Notes under the pieces: generated by a model
Told to the model about the DNA's origin: nothing
Database searches by the model: none
Seen by the model: the letters and a program-made list of their open reading frames with translations, nothing else
From: Bryobacterales bacterium
GTDB taxonomy: Bacteria > Acidobacteriota > Terriglobia > Bryobacterales > Bryobacteraceae
Length of the DNA stretch: 36,463 nt
Assembly (NCBI GenBank): GCA_020847975.1
Contig: JADLBD010000236.1
Location: forward strand, 1 to 36,463
Direction: 5' to 3'
Position numbers and translations under genes: made by a program
In this document: piece by piece, positions 8,708-17,075 of the stretch
Position numbering within the stretch: position 1 is the first letter of the stretch
How the letters are laid out: each line of letters begins with the position of its first letter

Positions 8708-10730
8708 TGACACCTTCGACCTGCGGGCCGATCATCGTTTTTCGGATTCCAACTCGTTCTTTGCCCGCTATTCGTTCAACAACACCAATACGCAGATTCC
8801 GACGGGGTGCCCGACGGCGCCCAACGGCATCGACCCTGTCTGCGACATCGGCCGGTCCGGCACGGCCCGGCAGCGGGCACAGAGCGCTCAACTCAATGAC
8901 GTGCATGCCTTTGGGCCTCGCTTGATAATGGAGCTGAAGTCCGGCTTCAGCCGCTACTACGTGTACTCTCTTCCAACGAACTACGGTAAGAATGTCTCTC
9001 AGCAGCTTGGGCTGAAGGGCGTCAACATCGACGAGGACAGCTCGGGGCTATCGATCGTCACCCTTTCCGGCATGGCGCAACTCGGGGACGCCAGCTATAT
9101 CCCGTTGATCACCATCAACAACCTGTTCCAGGAAGTGGCCAACATCACCCATCTGCGTGGATCGCACAGCATCAAGATCGGCGCCGATCTGCGCCGCCGC
9201 CAGACGGATCCCTTCCAGAGCCCGACCGCCAGGGGACAGTTCTCCTTCGACGCCAATCTGACCAACGATCCGTCGGGCGCGGTGGCGGGGAGCGGGAATC
9301 CGGCCGCTTCCTTGCTGCTGGGATTCCCCGCTTCGACCACCCGCAGCAAGTACCTCGTCAACCCGGGATTGCGGAATTGGGAAACGGCCGCCTATCTTCA
9401 AGACGACTGGCGGGTGACGCGCCGGCTGACGCTGAACCTCGGCGTGCGCTATGACTACTACGGTCCCAACACGGAAGTAGCCAACCGGATTTCCAACGTT
9501 GACCTGGTAAAGGGCAAGATCATCATCGCGGGGCGTGACGGCGTCTCCTCCTCGGCGGGGGTACTGCCGGACCGGAGAAACTTCGCACCGCGGTTCGGAT
9601 TCGCCGCCACGATTTCCAAGGGGACGGTGCTGCGCGGGGGTTACGGCATCAACTTCGTCCCGAACATGATCGCCAGTTCGATGGCCCTACGCAACCCGCC
9701 TTTCGTCAGTCTGTACACCGTTACGGCCACGCCGTTGATGCCCCTGAACAGGCTCGCGGACGGCTTGCCGCCGCCGGTCGCGACCGACCCGGCCCGCCCG
9801 ACTGGGAGTCTCACTCCGGTGGCGTTCGCCGGATCCACGCCGTATGTGCATCAATACAACCTCACCCTGCAACGGGAAGTCGGAGCCGGCTTCGTAGCCA
9901 CGGCGAGCTACGCGGCGGCGCTGGGACACAGGCAGTATATCTTCAATGGCTCGGTAAACGTCAACCAGCCCGATCCGGGACCGGGAGCGATTCAGCCCAG
10001 GCGCCCTTACTATTCGTTGTGGCCTGACGTAGCCGCCATCTCGGTGGCCGCCCCCTGGTACAACTCCAACTACCATTCGCTTCAAACCACACTGGAACGC
10101 CGGTTCCACGAGGGGTTCACCGCCCTGGCCACCTACACCTGGGCGCACAGCATCGACGATCAGACGGTGATCGCCAACAACCGGAAAGGCGAGCGAGGCA
10201 ACTCGTTTCTCGATCTGCGGCATCGTTTCACCCTGATGACGAACTACGAACTGCCGTTCGCGAAGGGAGCGAAGGGGTTCAGAGCCCGGCTTGTCCAGGG
10301 TTGGCGTGTCAACGCGGTGGTTGTTCTGAGCACCGGGATCCCGTTCTCGATCGGCAATGCGGCTTCGCGGGCGAACACCGGCGCGGGCGACCGGCCGAAC
10401 CTTATCGGCGATCCGTTCTCCGGGTTCACTCAGAGCGTCTTTCGCTGGTTCAACACAGCCGCGTTCGCCACGCAACCGCTCTACACTTTCGGCAACGTAG
10501 GCCGAAACACCATGCATGCGCCGGGCCGGAGATCGCTCGACATGTCCGTGCACCGGGAGTTCAAACCGATCGAGCGCATGACCATGCAGTTCCGCTGGGA
10601 GGCTTTCAACCTGACCAACACGCCGCCCTTCGGCGCTCCCGGAGGCGCCTTTGGTTCGACCAGTTTCGGGGTGATCAGCAGCGCCGGACTGCCGCGCAAC
10701 ATGCAGGTGGCCCTGAAGCTGCTTTTTTGA
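8697..10730 (+). CDS. Oar-like receptor, C-terminal barrel part after the frameshift
   Basis: Continuation of the second receptor in the shifted frame. The frame has no start codon of its own with a ribosome site; the first in-frame options are GTG 8901 and ATG 8928. It carries the beta-barrel: NLGVRYDYYGPNTEVANR, RFGFAATISKGTVLRGGYGI, YNLTLQREVGAGFVATASYA, FTALATYTWAHSIDD, QFRWEAFNLTNTPPFG, and a C-terminal ...VALKLLF ending in Phe. These match, in order, the barrel of the upstream receptor (RWEMSTPRIEKNNR, RTVVRGGYGLFF, GLSLMGSYTYSKSIDD, IRSEARNILNHFNPG). The pair is therefore an old tandem duplication or a two-receptor cassette. With the frameshift corrected the whole protein has 1088 residues. 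Confidence 0.85.
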   Translation, partial: EQDNDTFDLRADHRFSDSNSFFARYSFNNTNTQIPTGCPTAPNGIDPVCDIGRSGTARQRAQSAQLNDVHAFGPRLIMELKSGFSRYYVYSLPTNYGKNVSQQLGLKGVNIDEDSSGLSIVTLSGMAQLGDASYIPLITINNLFQEVANITHLRGSHSIKIGADLRRRQTDPFQSPTARGQFSFDANLTNDPSGAVAGSGNPAASLLLGFPASTTRSKYLVNPGLRNWETAAYLQDDWRVTRRLTLNLGVRYDYYGPNTEVANRISNVDLVKGKIIIAGRDGVSSSAGVLPDRRNFAPRFGFAATISKGTVLRGGYGINFVPNMIASSMALRNPPFVSLYTVTATPLMPLNRLADGLPPPVATDPARPTGSLTPVAFAGSTPYVHQYNLTLQREVGAGFVATASYAAALGHRQYIFNGSVNVNQPDPGPGAIQPRRPYYSLWPDVAAISVAAPWYNSNYHSLQTTLERRFHEGFTALATYTWAHSIDDQTVIANNRKGERGNSFLDLRHRFTLMTNYELPFAKGAKGFRARLVQGWRVNAVVVLSTGIPFSIGNAASRANTGAGDRPNLIGDPFSGFTQSVFRWFNTAAFATQPLYTFGNVGRNTMHAPGRRSLDMSVHREFKPIERMTMQFRWEAFNLTNTPPFGAPGGAFGSTSFGVISSAGLPRNMQVALKLLF

Positions 10731-10980
10731 TAGGGAGTGACCTGTTTACTTAGCGTCTTGCTGAGACGCTTGCGGCAAGTTGCGCCGGTGGCACAAGTCC
10801 GTGCAACGGATCTGAGTGTGTGTTCGCGGTGCTCCGCGCCCGGGTTGCGAGCGCTAGCAACCATGTCAGGCACCATTACTCCTCCGGGTGCAGCCAACTG
10901 AGAACCATTCGGCCGGCGCTCGCAGGCGCCGGCCGATTGTCACCAACTGGCGTAACTTCGCGAAGCACCTTGCTCACAAC
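10731..10980. other. Hairpin-rich intergenic spacer
   Basis: 250 bases between the end of the second receptor and the end of the C39-like remnant, which converge on it. I see no convincing gene. Perfect stems occur one after another: 10752-10758/10764-10770 (AGCGTCT), 10798-10802/10806-10810 (TCCGT), 10825-10829/10834-10838 (CGCGG), 10843-10848/10857-10862 (GGTTGC), 10870-10874/10887-10891 (GCACC) and 10910-10919/10926-10935. None is followed by a T tract. It may act as a bidirectional Rho-independent-like end, or hold a structured RNA. Confidence 0.5.
10910..10935. terminator. Strong 10-bp stem-loop, possible bidirectional terminator
   Basis: CGGCCGGCGC (10910-10919), a 6-base loop, and GCGCCGGCCG (10926-10935) pair perfectly. 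It lies between two convergent coding regions, where a terminator is expected, but neither side has a T run. It could equally be a dispersed palindromic element. Confidence 0.4.
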
Positions 10981-11301
10981 TTACTTCACGTAGAACAGCG
11001 GTTCTTCGGCGTGAGCGTGAAGATCGGTTGCATCCCCGCTGAAGAAGTCCACCCAGTTGCATACATGCCGGCCCGTGAGCGGATCAAAATAGGAAAGCTG
11101 ATCCCCGGAAAGGCCGATGATCACCAGCCAGTGGCCCTCCTGTTCGTTCCATTTCCCGCCGAAAATGACCGGAGCCTTGCTCAACATCTTCAGCAGTTGG
11201 ACTTCACCTGCTTGCTGATTCCGATGTTGTGATAGATGGATACGTCCCGCATATTCTTCTCCCATCCAATAGGGCGCAAACAGGCCGGCAAAATCACTCA
11301 C
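10981..11301 (-). pseudogene. C-terminal remnant of a C39-like cysteine peptidase
   Basis: 106 codons from GTG 11301. The stretch EGHWLVIIGLSGDQLSYFDP is the His-containing second half of a C39/papain-like fold (His followed by a beta strand, then the YFDP loop). The N-terminal half with the catalytic Cys is absent, so the product should be inactive as a peptidase. Directly upstream, and in the same reading frame, lies the stop codon (11326-11328) of the MFS transporter; the eight codons between them are open. This suggests a deletion or rearrangement joined the transporter to the tail of a peptidase gene. It could instead be a short unrelated gene. No ribosome-binding site is visible before GTG 11301. 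Confidence 0.5.
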
Positions 11302-11325
11302 ACCTATGAGGACAAGAGGAAAAAA

Positions 11326-12567
11326 TTACACCTTCTCCAACTCCGTCGCCCGGGTCTCGGGCAGCCCGGCCACCAACACCGCCGCCAGCAGGAAGAACCC
11401 GGCATTGAACGCGAGCGCCATTCCCAGGCCGATCCGCTCCGCCGCGGCCCCAATGAAATACGGAGCGAGCGCGCTCACTCCCCGCCCGAAGTTGTACACG
11501 AACCCCTGACCCGTCCCTCGCACCGCCGTGGGGAACAACTCGGCGAGCATCGCGCCGAACAGTGAGAAGTATCCCGTTCCGAAGAAACCCACCACAGGGC
11601 CCAGCACTAGAAGGAGGCGGTCTGCCTGCTCCGGCCACAGGCTCGGGATCAGGCCGTAGACGGGGGTCAGAGCAGCCACCGCCAGTACATATAGTAGAAA
11701 TGGCGGCTTTCGCCCGAATCGATCGGCCAGCAGCCCGAAGCAAAGGTACCCGCAATACGCCCCAGCCTGCATCGCAAATATCCACACGCCGCTGTGAAAA
11801 ATGGTCATTCCCGCTCCTCCGCTCTCCTTTGAGCCCGCAAGAAAGCCTGGGAGCCAGCTAAACAGACCCCAATATCCCAGTAGGGTCGATGTGGCCAGCG
11901 CCGTCGCAATGAGCGTCTTCCTGCCGAGCGGCGGCCGGAAAATCGCGCCAATCCCCACTCTCGCGCCCCCGTGGAGCCACAACCGCGGCTCGCTCACCTT
12001 TCGCCGGATCAGGAACGCCAGCACTGCCGGAAATACCCCGATGAGGAACAAGACGCGCCAGCCAAAAGCCGGCAGCACCACGGCCGAAATCAGCGCGGCC
12101 GCCATGTAGCCGATCGCCCAGCCCGATTGCATGAAGCTTGCCGCTTTGGCGCGGTGCCCGGCCGGCCAGTATTCCGCCACCAAGACCGCACCCGCCGACC
12201 ATTCCGCCCCGAGCCCCAACCCCACCAGCGCCCGCCAGAAGAGAAGGGACGGCAGCCCGGTGGCGGTGGCGCTGCCCCCGCTTGCCAGGGAATAAACGAG
12301 AATCGTGTACATTAGCGTGTTCCGGCGGCCCACCCGGTCCGCCAGCATGCCCCCGGCGATCCCGCCGGCGCTCGAGAACACCATCGTCGCCGCTGTCACC
12401 AGGCCCGCCTGCGCCAAGCCGAGCCCGAATTCCGCCCTAATCGATTGCAGGGCAAAGAGATAGAACAGCACGTCCATGGCGTCCAGGAGAAATCCGAGCA
12501 TCGCCGCCCACAGCGCCAGCCACCGCGGCTCGGTGAAACCCTCCAGAAACCGGACCTGCCTCTCCAT
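11326..12567 (-). CDS. MFS transporter (sugar-acid / aromatic-acid H+ symporter type)
   Basis: 413 residues with about 12 hydrophobic segments. The loop 2-3 signature is GGMLADRVGRR (about 72-82), repeated after the central loop as GLLADRFGRK (about 276-285). The start is MERQVRFLEGFTEPRW followed by the first helix, ALWAAMLGFLLDAMDVLF, which carries the D-x-M-D element common in the AAHS/sialate-type subgroup. GAEWSAGAVLVAEYWP resembles the conserved GxE motif of helix 4 in those carriers. It probably imports a small organic acid with protons across the inner membrane; the substrate is unknown. There is no Shine-Dalgarno before ATG 12567, and a TATACT box at 12584-12579 suggests a leader of only about 5 bases. 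Divergent from the HlyD adaptor. Confidence 0.85.
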   Translation of the reverse strand: MERQVRFLEGFTEPRWLALWAAMLGFLLDAMDVLFYLFALQSIRAEFGLGLAQAGLVTAATMVFSSAGGIAGGMLADRVGRRNTLMYTILVYSLASGGSATATGLPSLLFWRALVGLGLGAEWSAGAVLVAEYWPAGHRAKAASFMQSGWAIGYMAAALISAVVLPAFGWRVLFLIGVFPAVLAFLIRRKVSEPRLWLHGGARVGIGAIFRPPLGRKTLIATALATSTLLGYWGLFSWLPGFLAGSKESGGAGMTIFHSGVWIFAMQAGAYCGYLCFGLLADRFGRKPPFLLYVLAVAALTPVYGLIPSLWPEQADRLLLVLGPVVGFFGTGYFSLFGAMLAELFPTAVRGTGQGFVYNFGRGVSALAPYFIGAAAERIGLGMALAFNAGFFLLAAVLVAGLPETRATELEKV

Positions 12568-12578
12568 GAGAAACGCCC

Positions 12579-12584
12579 AGTATA
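12579..12584 (-). promoter_or_regulatory. -10 box for the MFS gene, near-leaderless
   Basis: TATACT on the minus strand (12584 to 12579), 11 bases before ATG 12567. No good -35 is seen at 17 bases. Confidence 0.5.
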
Positions 12585-12634
12585 CCCAACACCAGTAACC
12601 TGTTGAATTCGTTCTGCGCCTTTACCCATGACCG

Positions 12635-12640
12635 TACTAT
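12635..12640 (+). promoter_or_regulatory. Possible -10 box for the first HlyD adaptor
   Basis: TACTAT at 12635-12640, downstream of ATG 12628. If used, translation should begin at ATG 12667 instead. The -35 (TTCTGC at 12612-12617) is weak. Confidence 0.4.
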
Positions 12641-12666
12641 CATTAACCCTAGGGCACAATTTTAGG

Positions 12667-13995
12667 ATGTCGGCGCTAACCAATCCCTCTCCGGCCCCTG
12701 TTCAAAAGCAGCCAGGCCACCTCACTCCGGTCGCTCCGCCGGAGAAGCCACCGCAATCTCCACTGCGCAAGGGGCTCGTCCTGCTCATCGTTCTCGCCGC
12801 CGCGGGCGTGGTCTATCAGCTTTGGGTCAAGCCGCAACCGGCTGCCCAGAATGTCCCCGTGGTGGTTGCCCGCACCGCCAAAGTCATTACCGGCCCCTTC
12901 GAGCGCACCATTCGCGTTTCCGGCGTCACCTCGGCCCGTCAGTTTTCCGACGTCACCGCTCCCCGTATGCGTGGGTTTGAGAGCGGGAGTCACATGGAAC
13001 TCCTCTATGTCGTGAATAACGGCGCATCGGTGAAGAACGGGCAACGGTTGGCGCAAATTGACGCAACCGCCGTGGAAGACCATGTGGATGACATCAAGGC
13101 GACCATCGTTCAGGCGGAGGCGGATGTCGTGAAGCGCCGGGCCGAGCAGTCCGTGGAATGGGATACCCTCCAGCAAACGCTTCGCGTTGCCAAGTCCAAC
13201 GTCGACAAGGCGCGTTGGGACAATCAAGCCGCCGAAGTCCGCACCGACATCGAGCGCGAGCTGCTCAAGCTCTCCCATGAGGAAGCCGAGGCCCAATACA
13301 AGCAAGCCCAGTTGGAAATACCCGAGCGGAAACTCATTCAGGATGCCGAATTGAAGATTCTCGGCGTCACCCGGGAGCGCCATGTCCGCCACCGGATGCG
13401 GCATGAAAACGATATCAAAGCCTACACTGTCACGGCCCACATGGATGGTATGGTGGTGCTCGCCACTGTTTTCCGCGGCGGTGGAGAGGGACAGCAGGTC
13501 CAGCAGGGTGACCAACTCCATTCCGGCCAACCTCTATTGAAGATTGTCAACCCAAAGAGCATGCAGGTGGAGGGCAATGTCAACCAGTCCGAAGCAACCG
13601 ATTTCCGCATCGGGCAGAAGGCGTTGATCGGTCTCGATGCGTTTCCGGGCGTGAGACTCGAAGGTAAAGTCTTCAGTATCGGAGCCCTTGCGGTGGGCGG
13701 CTGGCGCCAGAACTACTACATCCGCAACGTCCCCATTCGCATCGCCATCGACGGCGTGGATGAACGCCTCATTCCCGATCTTTCCACTTATGCCGATGTC
13801 GTTGTCGACTCCAAAGATCGCGCCACCATGGTTCCGCTCGGCGCCGTCCACGCGGAGAAAAACAAGCAGTTCGTCTTTGTGAAGCAACCCGGCGGAACCT
13901 TCGAGAAGCGCGAAGTCTCCCTGGGTGACATGAATAATCTTTACGCCGTCTGTCTTTCAGGTCTCTCCGAGGGCGAAGAGGTCAAGCTCGACTAG
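12667..13995 (+). CDS. HlyD/RND-type membrane fusion (adaptor) protein
   Basis: 442 residues from ATG 12667 (ATG 12628 is the alternative). After a Pro-rich cytoplasmic head there is one transmembrane helix (about 35-52, GLVLLIVLAAAGVVYQLW). Then come a beta segment, a long charged coiled-coil hairpin (about 130-235, rich in Glu, Gln, Lys and Ala), the lipoyl-like half (MDGMVVLATVFRGGGEGQQV) and a beta-barrel/membrane-proximal end. Such proteins bridge an inner-membrane pump to an outer-membrane channel. No pump or TolC-like gene lies beside it: upstream is a divergent MFS gene and downstream, 9 bases away, a convergent dehydrogenase. It is therefore an orphan adaptor here. Partner and substrate unknown. 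Confidence 0.85.
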   Translation: MSALTNPSPAPVQKQPGHLTPVAPPEKPPQSPLRKGLVLLIVLAAAGVVYQLWVKPQPAAQNVPVVVARTAKVITGPFERTIRVSGVTSARQFSDVTAPRMRGFESGSHMELLYVVNNGASVKNGQRLAQIDATAVEDHVDDIKATIVQAEADVVKRRAEQSVEWDTLQQTLRVAKSNVDKARWDNQAAEVRTDIERELLKLSHEEAEAQYKQAQLEIPERKLIQDAELKILGVTRERHVRHRMRHENDIKAYTVTAHMDGMVVLATVFRGGGEGQQVQQGDQLHSGQPLLKIVNPKSMQVEGNVNQSEATDFRIGQKALIGLDAFPGVRLEGKVFSIGALAVGGWRQNYYIRNVPIRIAIDGVDERLIPDLSTYADVVVDSKDRATMVPLGAVHAEKNKQFVFVKQPGGTFEKREVSLGDMNNLYAVCLSGLSEGEEVKLD

Positions 13996-14004
13996 CGGCG
14001 CCTG

Positions 14005-15843
14005 CTACTTCCTCAGGCTCGATAGATAAGCCATAATCTTCAGAATGTCGTCCTGCGGGATCCGGTTCCCGAAGGACTGCATTGCGCCCGTGGCTCCCGC
14101 ATACACCACCTCGAACACCCCCACATCGGTCGCCACGCGCGGATACGTGTATTGGCTATCCACAAGGTTCGATCCCATTCGTCCCGTGGCGTTCTCCAGA
14201 TGGCAGCTTGCGCACCACTGCATGTAGACTTTCTTCCCAGCCTGGATCGCCGCCGCATTCCCCTTGTACGGATTGTTTCCCGTTGTCTGGAACGTGCGGA
14301 CCTGCGGCGTGATCGTCTCGTTCGGGTGCATGTTCAATTGCAATGGCTTGTTGTCGAGCGGATGGCGGAACACAGGCGCCCCGCCGGTGGTTGTCGAAAC
14401 CTCGGAGACTTCCTGCACCGTCCGTGCCGTTGACGCCCCCGGAGGCACTTCGCTGGCGGGCACGATCTTCCACAGCGCTCCCGGCGGATTCGCCATCGGC
14501 CCGCGGTCCGACGTGTAGAAGCAGTAGCAGTTTACGGCGTATACGTACCCGTCCTCTCCATTGCCTCCGGCCGTGAATTGCAGGTTCGTGTGCGCCAGTT
14601 CCTCGAGTTGCCACTTCCGCCCATCCCAGCCCATTCCGAACACCCGTCCGGAACACCAGTCGCCCACCAGATACACCCCGTTCATCTTTCCGTAGTTGGC
14701 CACGCCGAGCCCTTCCACGGAGCAGCCGTGGCCTTCCTTCAGCGGCTTGGCGCCCGGATACGGTACCTCGTGCGGATATTCTCCCGCCGGGAGCACACCC
14801 ACCTGCGGACACTTGTCATTTGGCCCCGTCATGGGATGGCACCAGCTTCCTTCCATCCGGTTCCAGCCGTAGTTCTCCCCACCCTTGCTCTCCGCCGGCT
14901 GGTAATGGATCTCTTCCCAGTGGTTCTGGCCAACATCGGCGATATACAGGTCGCCGGTCTTGGGGTCAAAGGAAAACTCGTAGGGATTCCTCGATCCGTA
15001 GGCCCAGATTTCGGGACGCACCCTGGTCCGGATCTTGGCGAAGTCCGCCTCGCTCACCCCGAAGAGCTGCATCAGGCGCTCGTCCCGCGCCCGCGCCCAG
15101 GGGTTCGATGGCGGTATCTTGTACGGAATCGCGTCATTGTCGTCCGTATTCACATCGATACGCAGGATCTTCCCGAGTACTGAACTCAGGTCCTGACCGG
15201 AATCGAGCGGATCGCCTTCCCATCCTCCATCGCCGCTCCCGATATACAGGTAGCCGTCCGGCCCGAATTCAATCTGACCGCCGTTGTGGTTGTAGTACGG
15301 CTGCGGAATCCGCATCACCACCTTCGCCGTCTGATTCGTGCGCTCCGGCGTCAGCGAGTTGGGGCTTTTCGGGTCCACCTGGAACCGCACAATCACCCCA
15401 TCCCCATTGAACGGCAGCGAGGCGTAATGCACGTAGAAGTACCCGTTCTCCTTGAATTTCGGGTGGAAGGCGATCGAATACAGCCCCTGCTCTACAAACC
15501 CGGTCTGTACGTCGTTGCCGAGCGGGTTGATCTTCGTCAAATCGAGGAACGGCTCGCTCTGCACGGATCCGTCCCTGTTCACAATCCGCACCCGCCCCAC
15601 CCGTTCGGTGACGAACAGCCGGCCCGTCCCGTCATGGGCTGAGGCGACGTTGGTGGGATCATAAAACCCGTCGGCAATCTTCACCAGGGCAATCCTGGGG
15701 CTGCCCGGCAGTTTGCCGCCCGGGCGGGCCACTTCATCCCGCGTCTGGGGAAGCCTGGGTCGCGAACTCTGGGCTGTCAGCAGCACAGCGCCCGCCAGCA
15801 AGGGAAAGAGAAAGGTTCTTTTCGAAACGAGGAAATAACGCAT
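14005..15843 (-). CDS. PQQ-type sugar dehydrogenase-like beta-propeller fused to cytochrome c
   Basis: 612 residues with an N-terminal signal peptide (about 1-25, FLFPLLAGAVLLTAQ). Residues about 50-470 match the soluble glucose/sorbosone dehydrogenase (YliI-like) propeller: DPTNVASAHDGTGRLFVTER, GLYSIAFHPKF, YYNHNGGQIEFGPDGYLYIGSGDGG, PEIWAYGSRNPYEFSFDP, DLYIADVGQNHWEEI, GENYGWNRMEG. The C-terminus is a monohaem cytochrome c: C-A-S-C-H at 544-548, with Met588 (GAMQSFGNRIPQ) as the likely sixth ligand. The fusion suggests periplasmic oxidation of a sugar or alcohol with electrons passed to the covalently attached haem. It diverges from the next gene with 60 bases between. PQQ dependence is inferred from the family; no pqq genes are in the window. 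Confidence 0.88.
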   Translation of the reverse strand: MRYFLVSKRTFLFPLLAGAVLLTAQSSRPRLPQTRDEVARPGGKLPGSPRIALVKIADGFYDPTNVASAHDGTGRLFVTERVGRVRIVNRDGSVQSEPFLDLTKINPLGNDVQTGFVEQGLYSIAFHPKFKENGYFYVHYASLPFNGDGVIVRFQVDPKSPNSLTPERTNQTAKVVMRIPQPYYNHNGGQIEFGPDGYLYIGSGDGGWEGDPLDSGQDLSSVLGKILRIDVNTDDNDAIPYKIPPSNPWARARDERLMQLFGVSEADFAKIRTRVRPEIWAYGSRNPYEFSFDPKTGDLYIADVGQNHWEEIHYQPAESKGGENYGWNRMEGSWCHPMTGPNDKCPQVGVLPAGEYPHEVPYPGAKPLKEGHGCSVEGLGVANYGKMNGVYLVGDWCSGRVFGMGWDGRKWQLEELAHTNLQFTAGGNGEDGYVYAVNCYCFYTSDRGPMANPPGALWKIVPASEVPPGASTARTVQEVSEVSTTTGGAPVFRHPLDNKPLQLNMHPNETITPQVRTFQTTGNNPYKGNAAAIQAGKKVYMQWCASCHLENATGRMGSNLVDSQYTYPRVATDVGVFEVVYAGATGAMQSFGNRIPQDDILKIMAYLSSLRK

Positions 15844-15891
15844 AGCCCGGTTCAGAACAAGTTATCACAAACGGCGCCGCACGGCGTGAGA

Positions 15892-15897
15892 TACGAT
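15892..15897 (+). promoter_or_regulatory. -10 box placed for a leaderless start
   Basis: TACGAT at 15892-15897, 6 bases before ATG 15904. This spacing would put the transcription start at or next to the A of the start codon. The -35 is not recognisable. Confidence 0.4.
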
Positions 15898-15903
15898 CGA
15901 AGC

Positions 15904-17052
15904 ATGTCCGAAGACCTGTTCGCCGCTGTCGACGAGATGGCGCAGCGCGGTGACGCCGCCCGCACTCTCGATTTGCTGGCGGCGAAATTCCTCGATGCCC
16001 GCAACTATCCACTCCTGTTTGAAGCCCGCCTCATGAAAAAGCGCCTCGAGTTGGGCCTGCCGCTTATCCAGACCGAATCCGCCGCTGAGTTCCCCGAACC
16101 CGCGCGGCGCGTCTATGAGCAAGCCATGGTGGAAGCCGCCCGCGAAGCCGGTTCGCTCTTTCTCGCCTCCGGTAACATCGCCCGCGCCTGGCCTTATTTT
16201 CGCGCCATCGGCGAACCGGACCCGGTGCGCAAGGCCATTGACGACCTTCCCCCATCCGCCGCCGAGGAAGTCATCGACCCGGTGATCCCCATCGCCTTTC
16301 AGGAAGGCGTCCATCCGGTGAAAGGACTGGGACTCATCCTCAGCCGCTACGGAATGTGCCGCGCCATCACCTCTTTCGGCATGTATGCCGTTCCCGAAGG
16401 GCGCGAAGAATGCATCCATCTTCTGGTGTCGAGCCTTTATTCCGAACTCGCCGCCAACCTTGCCCGCGCCATCGAAGCCCACGAAGGCCGCACTCCCCTC
16501 ACCGCCGCTGTTGCCGGATTGATCGCCGGCAGAGACTGGCTTTTCGGTGAATACGACTACTACGTGGATACCTCGCACCTCTCCTCCGTCATCCAATACT
16601 GCCCCGACCTCACCCGCCGCGATACCCTCCTACTCGTCCGCGAACTGTGCGATTACGGCTGCCGGCTTTCCCGGCAGTTCCAATTCGCCGGGCAACCACC
16701 ATTTGAAGATCCGTTTCTCGATTATGGAATGTTCGTCCAGGCGCTCCTCGGCGAGGATGTCGAAACCGCCCTGGCCCACTTCCGCGAAAAGGTCCTCTCC
16801 GCCGACCCCGACGAAGTGGGCCCCTATCCCGCCGAAACACTGGTGAAACTCCTGGTTCGCCTGAACCGCTTCGAGGAGGCCGTGGACATTTCGATCCGCT
16901 GTCTGCGCAGCTACCCGGAATCGAACTGCCCCTCCGCTTTGCAACTCTGCCACATGGCCGGCGACCACGCCCGGCTGCGGGAACTGGCTCGGGAACGGGG
17001 CGATATTCTCAGCTACTTCGCTGCCGCGGCGGTGCTGGCTAAGGCGGGGTGA
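15904..17052 (+). CDS. Unknown helical (TPR-like) cytoplasmic protein
   Basis: 382 residues from ATG 15904; the GTG at 15886 is upstream of the likely -10. I do not recognise the family. The protein has no signal peptide or membrane segment. It is almost entirely helical, with repeated pairs of amphipathic helices resembling solenoid/TPR folds (AQRGDAARTLDLLAAKFLDA, ALLGEDVETALAHFREKVLS, LLVRLNRFEEAVDISIRCL). The central part is more specific: FQEGVHPVKGLGLILSRYGM, GREECIHLLVSSLYSELAAN, EYDYYVDTSHLSSVIQYCPD. The conserved-looking His, Cys and Tyr positions there could be functional, but this is speculation. It is bounded by a divergent dehydrogenase and a convergent NIPSNAP gene, so it is likely a single-gene unit. 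Confidence 0.8.
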   Translation: MSEDLFAAVDEMAQRGDAARTLDLLAAKFLDARNYPLLFEARLMKKRLELGLPLIQTESAAEFPEPARRVYEQAMVEAAREAGSLFLASGNIARAWPYFRAIGEPDPVRKAIDDLPPSAAEEVIDPVIPIAFQEGVHPVKGLGLILSRYGMCRAITSFGMYAVPEGREECIHLLVSSLYSELAANLARAIEAHEGRTPLTAAVAGLIAGRDWLFGEYDYYVDTSHLSSVIQYCPDLTRRDTLLLVRELCDYGCRLSRQFQFAGQPPFEDPFLDYGMFVQALLGEDVETALAHFREKVLSADPDEVGPYPAETLVKLLVRLNRFEEAVDISIRCLRSYPESNCPSALQLCHMAGDHARLRELARERGDILSYFAAAAVLAKAG

Positions 17053-17075
17053 GGGAGGCTGTGCTCGCTCAGGCG

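Noticed and set aside
10910..10935. Classical Rho-independent terminator
   Set aside because: The stem is excellent but no T tract follows on either strand, so I list it only as a possible terminator.
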